From assembly GCA_937912125.1 (NCBI GenBank), contig CALDOK010000346.1:1-53739 (forward strand): a stretch of 53,739 nucleotides of DNA, read 5' to 3'. The notes below the pieces were generated by a model. The model was not told the origin of the DNA, did not search any database, and was given only the letters and a program-made list of their open reading frames with translations. The position numbers and the translations under genes are program-made. This stretch comes from an uncultured Pseudomonadota bacterium (lineage in GTDB: Bacteria; Myxococcota_A; UBA796; JAFGLY01). This document shows positions 1 through 7,200 of this stretch, in pieces (the stretch's first letter is position 1; every line of letters begins with the position of its first letter).

Positions 1-705
1 GGGCGCGTGGTGGTGCTCTGCAGAGAGTCGCTGGCGTCCGGCCTCCAGCGTCAGGGCTTCTGGCTCGAGGCCGACATTCCTGGCTTCTACGGCGGCGAAG
101 AAGACTGCATGATCCTCGGTGGTTCCCCAACGGGGCGACCACCCTTGGCCGACCCCGAGCGGGTCGCGGAGGTGGACGGCCTGGTCGCCCACTACAGCCG
201 CTGGGTGGACCCACCCGCGGCGCCTACCGTGAAGGCCAGGCGGGGTGACAGCGCTGCCATCGCGGCCCTGGCCGAAGATGCCGTCACCTACTACCCGACG
301 CCCTCTGGGCATCCCGGCTACATCGAAGCGAAGCTCGCGGGCGGCACCCCCCTCCGCGTCGTACGCGACGAAGGCGAGGTGGTCGCCAGTGCCTGCGCCG
401 ATCTCGATGTCTTCGCGGCCGCCGCAGAGCTCACGGACTGCTTCACGGCGCCCAGCCACCGTCGACGCGGGCTGATGCGCGCGCTGCTCTGTGACCTGCT
501 CCAGGACCTGTCCGAGCTGGACTACACCACCGCCTACACCCTGTGTCGGGCCACCAGCCCTGGCATCAACCTGGCCTTCAAGGGGCTGGGCTTCGGCTTC
601 CGTGGACGGATGCTGCGTTCGTGTCGCATCGGGGAGGGCCTGGAGGACATGAACGTCTGGTCTCGCACGATCCCGAGGGAGCCCCGCCAGTGGAGGAAGA
701 AGTAG
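1..705 (+). CDS. ablB: Beta-lysine N6-acetyltransferase (AblB-like), 5' truncated by window edge
   Basis: This is a GNAT-family acetyltransferase that would acetylate beta-lysine (made by lysine 2,3-aminomutase AblA) to the osmolyte N-epsilon-acetyl-beta-lysine in the cytoplasm. The frame is open to base 1, so the N-terminus (probably about 45 residues) and any ablA lie outside the window. The visible start fits the family's 'GF..EA.IP.FY.G..D' block (GFWLEADIPGFYGGEEDC). A GNAT core follows, with acetyl-CoA loop residues SHRRRGLMRALL. The C-terminal block CRATSPGINLAFKGLGF and the terminal EDMNVW are hallmarks of AblB. A MarR regulator follows on the same strand 172 bp downstream. The family call rests on remembered motifs, not a search. 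Confidence 0.8.
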   Translation, partial: GRVVVLCRESLASGLQRQGFWLEADIPGFYGGEEDCMILGGSPTGRPPLADPERVAEVDGLVAHYSRWVDPPAAPTVKARRGDSAAIAALAEDAVTYYPTPSGHPGYIEAKLAGGTPLRVVRDEGEVVASACADLDVFAAAAELTDCFTAPSHRRRGLMRALLCDLLQDLSELDYTTAYTLCRATSPGINLAFKGLGFGFRGRMLRSCRIGEGLEDMNVWSRTIPREPRQWRKK

Positions 706-845
706 GTCTCTGCGCCGCTCTCGGCGCTGGCCCAGGCCATGGGGGGTGTTCTGCTCGACGTGTTCCACTTCGTCCGGTTCATCCCGGCCAAGGAAGACCT
801 CGGGGCGCAGCACAGGCTCCGTAGGACGATGGGATGAGATAGGCA

Positions 846-853
846 GTGTACAC
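846..853. promoter_or_regulatory. GTGTACAC palindrome upstream of the MarR gene
   Basis: This perfect 8-bp palindrome lies 24 bp before the MarR start codon, close to where a MarR dimer could act on its own promoter. The same octamer recurs inside a 10-bp palindrome upstream of the hydrogenase operon (17539-17548). An operator role is inferred from position only. Confidence 0.25.
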
Positions 854-877
854 AGCGGTCGGTCACAGGAGAGCCCC

Positions 878-1369
878 ATGGAACAGCACATGACAGACGA
901 TGTCCTCATGGTTCTCCGCCGAATCACCCGCGCCATCGATCTGCACTCCCGCAGCCTGGTCTCACGCTACGGCTTGACCGTGCCCCAGCTGGTGATGCTC
1001 AAGGAGCTGCAGGAGAGCGGTCGTATGCCCGTGGGGGAGCTGTCACGGCGGATACACTTGAGCGCCGCCACGGTGACCAGCATCCTCGGACGCCTGGTGG
1101 CCCGGGGCCTGATCCTACGCGAGCGCAGCGATGAGGACCGGCGGGTCGTGCTGGTGGCGATCAGCGACGAGGGGCGCCAGGCGGTTCTGGATGCCCCTGG
1201 GCTGCTGCAGGACCGCTTCACGCAGGAGTTCGAGATGCTCCAGAGCTGGGAGCAGAGCCAGCTCCTATCCAGCCTGCAACGGGTGGCCGCCATGATGGAC
1301 GCTGAGGACCTGGACGCTGCCCCGCTGCTCTCCCCGGGCTCCAACGTGGTGTCGACTCCGAACACCTGA
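878..1369 (+). CDS. MarR-family transcriptional regulator
   Basis: This 163-residue winged-helix regulator probably binds DNA as a dimer and responds to a small ligand. The recognition helix is around residues 61-75 (LSAATVTSILGRLVARG). The wing carries the usual R-x5-DRR pattern (RERSDEDRRVV, about 81-91), followed by a dimerisation helix region. I chose the ATG at 878 because AGGAG (867-871) sits just upstream. The frame is open further back to 746, but that stretch reads as Ser/Arg-rich shadow sequence. It lies downstream of ablB on the same strand, so control of the N-acetyl-beta-lysine (osmoprotection) genes or of itself is a reasonable inference. The last 20 residues are low-complexity and outside the MarR fold. 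Confidence 0.85.
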   Translation: MEQHMTDDVLMVLRRITRAIDLHSRSLVSRYGLTVPQLVMLKELQESGRMPVGELSRRIHLSAATVTSILGRLVARGLILRERSDEDRRVVLVAISDEGRQAVLDAPGLLQDRFTQEFEMLQSWEQSQLLSSLQRVAAMMDAEDLDAAPLLSPGSNVVSTPNT

Positions 1370-1380
1370 GGGCTTCCCGA

Positions 1381-1407
1381 CTCATCCTCGACACCGTCGA
1401 GGACGAG
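1381..1407. terminator. Hairpin between convergent genes
   Basis: An inverted repeat with arms of about 12 nt (one A/C mismatch) around a 3-nt loop ACC sits in the 44-bp gap between the MarR stop (1369) and the convergent EpmC-like gene's stop (1414). It could terminate both transcripts. No clear T-run follows, so intrinsic termination is likely but unproven. Confidence 0.5.
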
Positions 1408-1413
1408 ATCCCC

Positions 1414-2022
1414 TCAGATCCCCCACAGCTCGGCGGGGGCGCCCCCGTCGCGGGCGAGCCAGGGCGTCACCGAGGCCCGGATTCGAGCTGTGGCCTGCAG
1501 CGCCGCGGTCAGCGCGGGGCCCCAGGGGTCTTCCTCCGCGCGGGCCAGGGCTTCTCGGGCCAGCGCGACCACCTGCTGCTCGGAGGGCCAGCCGGGTAGC
1601 GGCTCGAGGGGACCACAGCCGGACGCCGTCAGGGCATCCCAGTACTCCCGGAACACGGTGGTGGGAGCCAGGAATGCGCGCAGCCCATGTCGATCCGCCA
1701 GGATGGCCTGGAGCCTCAGGCAGGCATGCTCCCGCCAGTCGAAGTCGCCGTCGACTGGGAAGCCCCAGTCGGGCTGGTGGAGGGTCTCCCGGCCGTTCAC
1801 GATCCAGTGGCAGACTTCATGGAGGATCAGCTGGGCCGCGCTGTCGTCCGGGTCGAGGGTCTCGGGGGTCCCCAGGGTGAGGGTGCCCCGGCCATCGGTG
1901 CCCGCGTTCACCTCGGCACTTCGCTCGATCCGGATGCCCATCTGCAGGGCCGCGCCGTACCACACCAGCTCCAGAGGATCCTGGTACCGATGGTGGATGC
2001 TGCGTTCGTAGTTGGGGTCCAT
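1414..2022 (-). CDS. HEXXH protein resembling EF-P hydroxylase EpmC (YfcM)
   Basis: This protein of about 202 residues has a metal-binding HEVCHW motif (residues 68-73) followed by a short Gly-containing loop, an aromatic/Gly segment (DWGF) and a possible third ligand in REH (about E98). That order and spacing resemble E. coli EpmC, which has HEISHW then G..., FGYWY and a downstream Glu, and which hydroxylates the modified lysine of elongation factor P. Similarity outside these blocks is weak, so a distinct metalloenzyme or protease-like fold is possible. I prefer the start at 2022 (MDPNYERS); the frame continues to an earlier Met at 2112, but that extension is Pro/Arg-rich. No good Shine-Dalgarno is seen. 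It is convergent with marR and divergent from the BNR gene. Confidence 0.45.
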   Translation of the reverse strand: MDPNYERSIHHRYQDPLELVWYGAALQMGIRIERSAEVNAGTDGRGTLTLGTPETLDPDDSAAQLILHEVCHWIVNGRETLHQPDWGFPVDGDFDWREHACLRLQAILADRHGLRAFLAPTTVFREYWDALTASGCGPLEPLPGWPSEQQVVALAREALARAEEDPWGPALTAALQATARIRASVTPWLARDGGAPAELWGI

Positions 2023-2157
2023 GGGAGGTTCTCGATGGGGGACGGGTGCTGGGAAGCGCTCGCGGTCGGACGCTTCGGGCGGGTCGGTCAGGCGGGTGCA
2101 GGTCGCGGACACGGCGCGGGACTGCGCTCTGCCTGGGTAGCAGGTAGCCCGAGTGAC

Positions 2158-2171
2158 CCGCCCGCGGGCGG
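2158..2171. repeat. 14-bp perfect GC palindrome in divergent intergenic region
   Basis: CCGCCCGCGGGCGG lies in the 227-bp region between the divergent starts at 2022 and 2250. It could be an operator or a hairpin, but several such palindromes are expected by chance at this GC content. Nearer the ATG, GGTGATC (2238-2244) matches the anti-SD complement and probably serves as the ribosome-binding site. Confidence 0.2.
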
Positions 2172-2249
2172 CACAATCACTCTCGAAGGCTCCGCAGCCT
2201 CGAGCTATAGTCCCAGCTGGGAGTCAACCATCACCCTGGTGATCCACCG

Positions 2250-4652
2250 ATGTTCCGCCCGCTCGCCCTGCTGTTCCCACTCTTGACCAGCTCGGCCGCC
2301 CACGCCCACTACCCCCACGACGTGGCCCACTGGCTCGCCGTCTCTCCGGACCCCGCTGAGCCGCGCTGGGCCACCAGCCTCGAGCGCATCAACGTCGACC
2401 TCATGGGGCGCTCCGAAGACGGCCTGGACTGGGCGGCGCGGCTGGTGCCGTCCGGGGGCGGCGCGCACTCCGGCGCCTTCCTCACGACGGAGCGCCTGGT
2501 GCTGGCCACGCCCGAAGGCGGGCTGCTGGTCAGCGAGGATGCAGGCGATGCCTTCGCCCGGGAGCCTGGCATCAGCGACAGCGTCATCGCCCGCGTCGTC
2601 GCCTCTCCTGGGGTCCTCGAGGACGGCCTGGCCTTCGCCGCCGGCGAGACCGCGGTCTGGCGCAGCGCCGATGCAGGGGTGACCTGGGAGCCGGTGCTCC
2701 TCGCCTCGGGCGATGGCTTCACCGACCTGGACCTCTCGCCGGACTTCGCGGTGGACGGGCGGGTCTGCGCGGTCGAGGCCCAGGCCTTGTCCTGCAGCTG
2801 GGACTTCGGCCACAGCTGGGAGCGCAGCGCAGCTCCCGAGGACAGCTTCCGCATCTCGGTGGGGGCCGGCGAGCGCCTGTGGGCGGCGGTGCGTGGCTGG
2901 GGCCTGTACCGGTCGCCCGACATGGGCGAGTCCTGGTCCCTGGCGGGCTTCGAGGGGCAGGACGTCACCACCGTCGCGGAGCTCACGGGCGAGCTCGTGA
3001 TGGTGGCCCTGGGGCAGGAGGCCGCCTGGCGCTCCACCGACGGCGGCGCGGACTGGGCCCAGGTGGACGTGGTGGAGATCCCCTTCGACCAGAGCGCCGA
3101 TGGGGTCAACTTCTTCGACTTCCTCGAGGGTCCCGACGGCGCGATCTACCTGGCCAACTGGTTCGGGGTCGCCCGGTCCGAAGACGGTGGCCTGAGCTAT
3201 GTCTTCTTCGACACCGAGCGGATCCAGAACACCCACGCGGTCACCCTGACCATCGGGCGGGGCGACGGGATCTGGGCCTGGATCGGCTCCTACGGCGGTG
3301 GCCCCATCCTCACCCAGGTCAGCAGCCACCAGGCCTACGACTTCGGGGGGCTGGTGGCGCGCTTCACCCGCGACACGCCCGCCACCACCAGCTGGCTTCG
3401 GGACGGCGTCGCGATCTTCGACGAGGGCTACAACACCTACCGCACCGCCGATCGCGGCATCACCTGGGAGATGTACGAGGAGGTGTCCCACGCCGATCAG
3501 CCGGACCTGGGCAACGACGTCAAGGGCGTGGCCCTGGCGCCGGACACCAGCCTGGACCCCGCCGTGGTGCTCAATGTGGGGCAGAGCGCCATGTCGTTCC
3601 TGTTCTCCGACGATCTGGGCGACACCTGGACCGTGGGCACGCAGAGTCCCCCCTGCGCCGCCCTCGGGCTCGCGGCCGCCTTCTCTCCCCGCTGGCCGGA
3701 CGAGTCCCGGGCCTGGGCCTCGTGCGACGGCGCGGTCTACGAGACCGCCGACCGCGGCCTGTCGTGGTCTCTGCTGGGCGACACGGGGGCCTTCGTCTTC
3801 GAGCTCGCGGAGCAGGTGGACGGCTCGCTGCTGGTGGCCAGCCGGGACGGCCTGTGGCGCATGGACGGCGAGTCCACCGAGCCCACCGCCTTCCAGGGTC
3901 AGCTGGTCATGTCGGTGGCGGCCTCCACCGAGCCCGGGGACCCCACCGTCTTCGCCCTGGTGCCGACCCTGGGCTGGATGCGCAGCGACGACGGCGCGGC
4001 CTCTTGGGTGCAGCTGCCTGCGCCCACGGCCGACTTCCCCAGGATGGTCTCCATGTCCCCGCGCTTCTCCCAGGACGGGACGGTGGCGGTGGCCGGCTAC
4101 GGGGGTGCCTGGGCCAGCACCGACCGGGGAGACTCGTGGTTCTCCATCTACGCCCTCGAGATCTACGAGAGCGACCACGACGCCTGGAAGAGCAGCGGCG
4201 ACTGGAGCACCGAGACCCTCGCCGGGGCTTCGGGCCGTCGGGTGGTCACCACCCAGCAGGCCGGCGCCACCAGGGCCCTGACCTTCCAGGGCGCCGACCT
4301 CACCCTGACGGCGCCGGCCGATGCCCGCGCGGGCGTGCTCACCGTCACACTGGACGACGGCCAGGCGGAGCGGGTCTCCCTGCCCGCCGAGGACGGCGCT
4401 GTCTGGCGGGCCGACGGCCTGTCCGAGGGCTGGCACAGCTTGAGCATCGAGGCTGTCTCGGGCACGGTCACACTGGACGCCCTGCGCATCGCGCGCATCT
4501 CCGGGGCCGATCTGGGTGGGCCCGGGGCCGAGGCCCCTGCCGGGTGCTCCTGCCGGCGCTCCCCGGAGCGGGACTCGGGCACAGCGGCCTTGGTGCTGTT
4601 GCCCCTGGCCCTGCTGTTCCGGCGCCGTCGCCGCGCCGATCTGGGGCTGTAG
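2250..4652 (+). CDS. Secreted BNR/Asp-box repeat protein with MYXO-CTERM tail (copy 1)
   Basis: This 800-residue surface protein has a signal peptide at 1-19 ending AHA, so the mature protein begins HYPHD. About eleven Asp-box motifs (S-x-D-x-G-x-[ST]-W type, e.g. SADAGVTW, SPDMGESW, TADRGITW, SDDLGDTW, STDRGDSW) indicate a sialidase/Vps10-like beta-propeller over about residues 80-630. A beta-rich domain of about 110 residues follows (about 640-755). The tail is CSCRRSPERDSG, then a hydrophobic helix, then RRRRR, a MYXO-CTERM-like sorting signal. No catalytic residues of a known glycosidase were recognised, so binding or scaffolding is more likely than enzymatic activity. The next gene begins 3 bp after the stop and encodes a paralogue of exactly the same length. 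Confidence 0.8.
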   Translation: MFRPLALLFPLLTSSAAHAHYPHDVAHWLAVSPDPAEPRWATSLERINVDLMGRSEDGLDWAARLVPSGGGAHSGAFLTTERLVLATPEGGLLVSEDAGDAFAREPGISDSVIARVVASPGVLEDGLAFAAGETAVWRSADAGVTWEPVLLASGDGFTDLDLSPDFAVDGRVCAVEAQALSCSWDFGHSWERSAAPEDSFRISVGAGERLWAAVRGWGLYRSPDMGESWSLAGFEGQDVTTVAELTGELVMVALGQEAAWRSTDGGADWAQVDVVEIPFDQSADGVNFFDFLEGPDGAIYLANWFGVARSEDGGLSYVFFDTERIQNTHAVTLTIGRGDGIWAWIGSYGGGPILTQVSSHQAYDFGGLVARFTRDTPATTSWLRDGVAIFDEGYNTYRTADRGITWEMYEEVSHADQPDLGNDVKGVALAPDTSLDPAVVLNVGQSAMSFLFSDDLGDTWTVGTQSPPCAALGLAAAFSPRWPDESRAWASCDGAVYETADRGLSWSLLGDTGAFVFELAEQVDGSLLVASRDGLWRMDGESTEPTAFQGQLVMSVAASTEPGDPTVFALVPTLGWMRSDDGAASWVQLPAPTADFPRMVSMSPRFSQDGTVAVAGYGGAWASTDRGDSWFSIYALEIYESDHDAWKSSGDWSTETLAGASGRRVVTTQQAGATRALTFQGADLTLTAPADARAGVLTVTLDDGQAERVSLPAEDGAVWRADGLSEGWHSLSIEAVSGTVTLDALRIARISGADLGGPGAEAPAGCSCRRSPERDSGTAALVLLPLALLFRRRRRADLGL

Positions 4653-4655
4653 GCC

Positions 4656-7058
4656 ATGGCTGTCCGCCCGCTCATCGGCCTTCACCTCGGCCCCGTCGTC
4701 CTCGCCCTGGTGCTCGCGGCCATCCCCCGCGGCGATCTGCGGGCGCATGTGCCCCACGACACCGTGGTGGCCGTGGCCGCCCCCGCCGACCTGGACGCCT
4801 CGGCGCCTTGGTACCTCGTGGCCGATCCCTACTCCATCTCGCTGCTGCTGCGCAGTGACCAGGCCGGCCGGGGCTGGCTCCACCAGGGCGGCGAGCCCGT
4901 CGGAGACAGCCTGGTGGGCGCGGCCATGCTGGACGATGGGACGCTGACCCTGCTGGCCTCCTCCCGGCTGTGGTGGCTGGAAGGGGACGACTGGTCATGG
5001 GACGAGCTGCCAGGTGAGCTGTTCGCGGTGACCGCGGACGGCGACCGGCTGCTGCTGACCGGTCCCAGCGGGCTGTGGTCCTGGACCCCCCGGGATGGCT
5101 TCGCGGAGGAGCTGGTGGAGAGCTCCTTCGTCCTGCTGGGCGCTGGCCCGGTGGCGGTGGACGATGAGCGCCTGGTCTGGTTCCTCGCGGACGGGGACTG
5201 GGTCGCCGAGGAGGCGCCCGCAGATCCCGGCGCGGTCCTGGCCGCCGATGATCTCTACCTGGCCGACATGGAGGGTCGGGTCTGGCGCATGGACGACCAG
5301 GGCTGGGTCGCCTGCGGCGTCTTGCCCGACCCCGGGGACGGGACCTCCGCCGAGATCCATCGGCTCGCCTGGGATGGTGAGCGCCTGGTGGCCGCCCCTG
5401 GCTGGAGGGGGCCCTTCGTCTCGGAGGACCGCTGCGAGTCCTGGATCGACCGCGCGGTGGCCGGCGTTCCCGGCGCCGACAACTTCGGCCAGGCGCGCAC
5501 CGCCGTGGCCGTCTGGACCACCTTGGGGGCCTCGGGGGACCGCTGGGTCATCGGTGGCTACTTCGGCGTGTTCCTCAGCGAGGATGCCGGACAGAGCTGG
5601 CAAGAGCAGCCCATTCTGTCCCCCGCCGCCACCCGCGGGCTGGCCTTCTCACCGGCGTATACGGGGGATCAGGGCGTGTACTGGGGCACCTACGCGGCGG
5701 GTGTGGCCATCAGCCACGACGACGGCGCCTCCGTCGTCTCGCCCAGCCACGGGTTGGCCGAGGGCAACGTCCAGGACGTCCGCACCAGCGACAACGGCCA
5801 GGAGCACGTGGTCACGGCGGTCTCCGGCCACGTCGCCTACGCCAGCCACGACGCCGGCCAGTCCTGGAAACACTTCCAGAACCTGGGCGGGCAGGCTGCG
5901 CGCATCTTCCCCTGGGACGGCGGCCTCGAGTACTGGGTGATCCCCTACGATCCTGACGAGCCGCTCCTCGAGAGCCTGGATGGCGGGCGGAGCTGGGGCG
6001 CGCCCGAGGCCCTCATCCGTGCGCTGGACGGCGCTCAACCGGCGGCCGCGGCACGCTGCAAGGGGACCTGCGGCGGCGCCTGGCGCTGCCTCACCGCGGT
6101 GAACCCCACCTCCCTGATCTGTTCCACCGACAGCGGCGAGACCTGGGATGTCTGGTACCGGGCGGACCCGGGCGAGATCGGCTCGGACGAGCAGGGCAGG
6201 GACGCGGTCACCGAGCCGGTGTTGATGCCTCTGGACGAGCCCGAGGTGGTGATCTTCGGCGATCCGTCGGGCTTGCACAGGGTCTCCGAGCTCGGCGCCA
6301 CCTGGGTCGACACCCCCATCGCCCATGGGGACGTGCCGGTGGAGCTGGCCTGCGCCGCAGGCGACCACGCCTTCGCCGCGACCCGCAGCGGGGCGATCCT
6401 GCGCTCGGATGATCGCGGGCAGAGCTGGATCGATCTGGACCTCCGCCTGAGCTCCCAGGCCACGGTGATGGTCAGCAGCCCCGGCTTCACTCAGGATGCT
6501 CACCTGCTGGTGGCCAACCTCGAGGGCGTCTTCGAGCTGCTGGACCCCACGGGCTCCCCCACCCTTGGACCCTGGACCGCCTGGCAGCGGGTGGACGACC
6601 GCAGCGGCTTCGTCTCGTCCCTGGGCTGCCCCGCGCTCAGCCCCGACGGGGACGCCTCCATGGACAGCCGGCAGCCGCTGCCCGAGGGGTGCTCCCTGTC
6701 CGTCAGTCTGCAGGGCCAGGCCATCCGTGTGTTGGGGATCAGCGGCACGGGGAGCGCGGGCAGGCTCCGCATCGACGGCGTGTCCGTGGCGAGCTTGCCC
6801 GACGAGGACCCCCCAGGCGCCAAGGTCCTGGCCCTGGTCGAGGGCCTCGAGCCCGGCTGGCATCTGGTGGAGCTGATGGGGGAGGGGAACGAGAGCCTGC
6901 AGATCGACGCGGTGGAGTCCACCGGCCCCGAAGGCTTCGGCCCGAGCGACCCGCCCGACGCGCGCTGCGCCTGCGGTCACGGGCGGCGAGGCCACGCGGC
7001 GGCGCTGCTGGCCCTGGCCATCGCCCTGTTGCGCCGCGCCCGACGGTGGGAGCCCTAG
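4656..7058 (+). CDS. Secreted BNR/Asp-box repeat protein with MYXO-CTERM tail (copy 2)
   Basis: This 800-residue paralogue of the upstream gene is probably co-translated with it (ATG 3 bp after the preceding stop). The signal peptide ends about residue 30 and the mature N-terminus again reads H-x-P-H-D (HVPHD). Asp-box motifs are sparser and more degenerate: SEDRCESW, SEDAGQSW, SHDAGQSW, SLDGGRSW, STDSGETW, SDDRGQSW. The C-terminal beta domain (about 640-755, ending GWHLVEL) corresponds to GWHSLSI in copy 1. The tail CACGHGRRGH, a hydrophobic helix and RRARR fit MYXO-CTERM sorting. Identity to copy 1 looks low outside the repeats, so the duplication is old. Function unknown; extracellular or outer-membrane display is inferred. 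Confidence 0.8.
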   Translation: MAVRPLIGLHLGPVVLALVLAAIPRGDLRAHVPHDTVVAVAAPADLDASAPWYLVADPYSISLLLRSDQAGRGWLHQGGEPVGDSLVGAAMLDDGTLTLLASSRLWWLEGDDWSWDELPGELFAVTADGDRLLLTGPSGLWSWTPRDGFAEELVESSFVLLGAGPVAVDDERLVWFLADGDWVAEEAPADPGAVLAADDLYLADMEGRVWRMDDQGWVACGVLPDPGDGTSAEIHRLAWDGERLVAAPGWRGPFVSEDRCESWIDRAVAGVPGADNFGQARTAVAVWTTLGASGDRWVIGGYFGVFLSEDAGQSWQEQPILSPAATRGLAFSPAYTGDQGVYWGTYAAGVAISHDDGASVVSPSHGLAEGNVQDVRTSDNGQEHVVTAVSGHVAYASHDAGQSWKHFQNLGGQAARIFPWDGGLEYWVIPYDPDEPLLESLDGGRSWGAPEALIRALDGAQPAAAARCKGTCGGAWRCLTAVNPTSLICSTDSGETWDVWYRADPGEIGSDEQGRDAVTEPVLMPLDEPEVVIFGDPSGLHRVSELGATWVDTPIAHGDVPVELACAAGDHAFAATRSGAILRSDDRGQSWIDLDLRLSSQATVMVSSPGFTQDAHLLVANLEGVFELLDPTGSPTLGPWTAWQRVDDRSGFVSSLGCPALSPDGDASMDSRQPLPEGCSLSVSLQGQAIRVLGISGTGSAGRLRIDGVSVASLPDEDPPGAKVLALVEGLEPGWHLVELMGEGNESLQIDAVESTGPEGFGPSDPPDARCACGHGRRGHAAALLALAIALLRRARRWEP

Positions 7059-7200
7059 TCCTCCGCTCCGCCGCCGAGGGCGCCGCCGGGATCGGGGGCG
7101 AGCGTGACCTCTCTCACAGCGAGCCGGCATCACGCTTCCCCGCTGCCTGGAAGTGCGCACAGATGCCTCTGTACTCCTGGCGAAAAGGAGCGTTTCAGAA

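Noticed and set aside
739..837. 32-codon open frame (MGGVLLDVFHFVRF...) between ablB and marR
   Set aside because: Codon positions look GC-rich enough to be coding, but there is no ribosome-binding site and no recognisable motif; it could equally be read as non-coding spacer.
2205..4883. 892-codon open frame antisense to BNR gene 1
   Set aside because: High-GC codon usage suppresses stops in one antisense frame. The product is Gly/Arg/His/Pro-rich low complexity, while the plus strand shows a signal peptide, Asp-boxes and a sorting tail.
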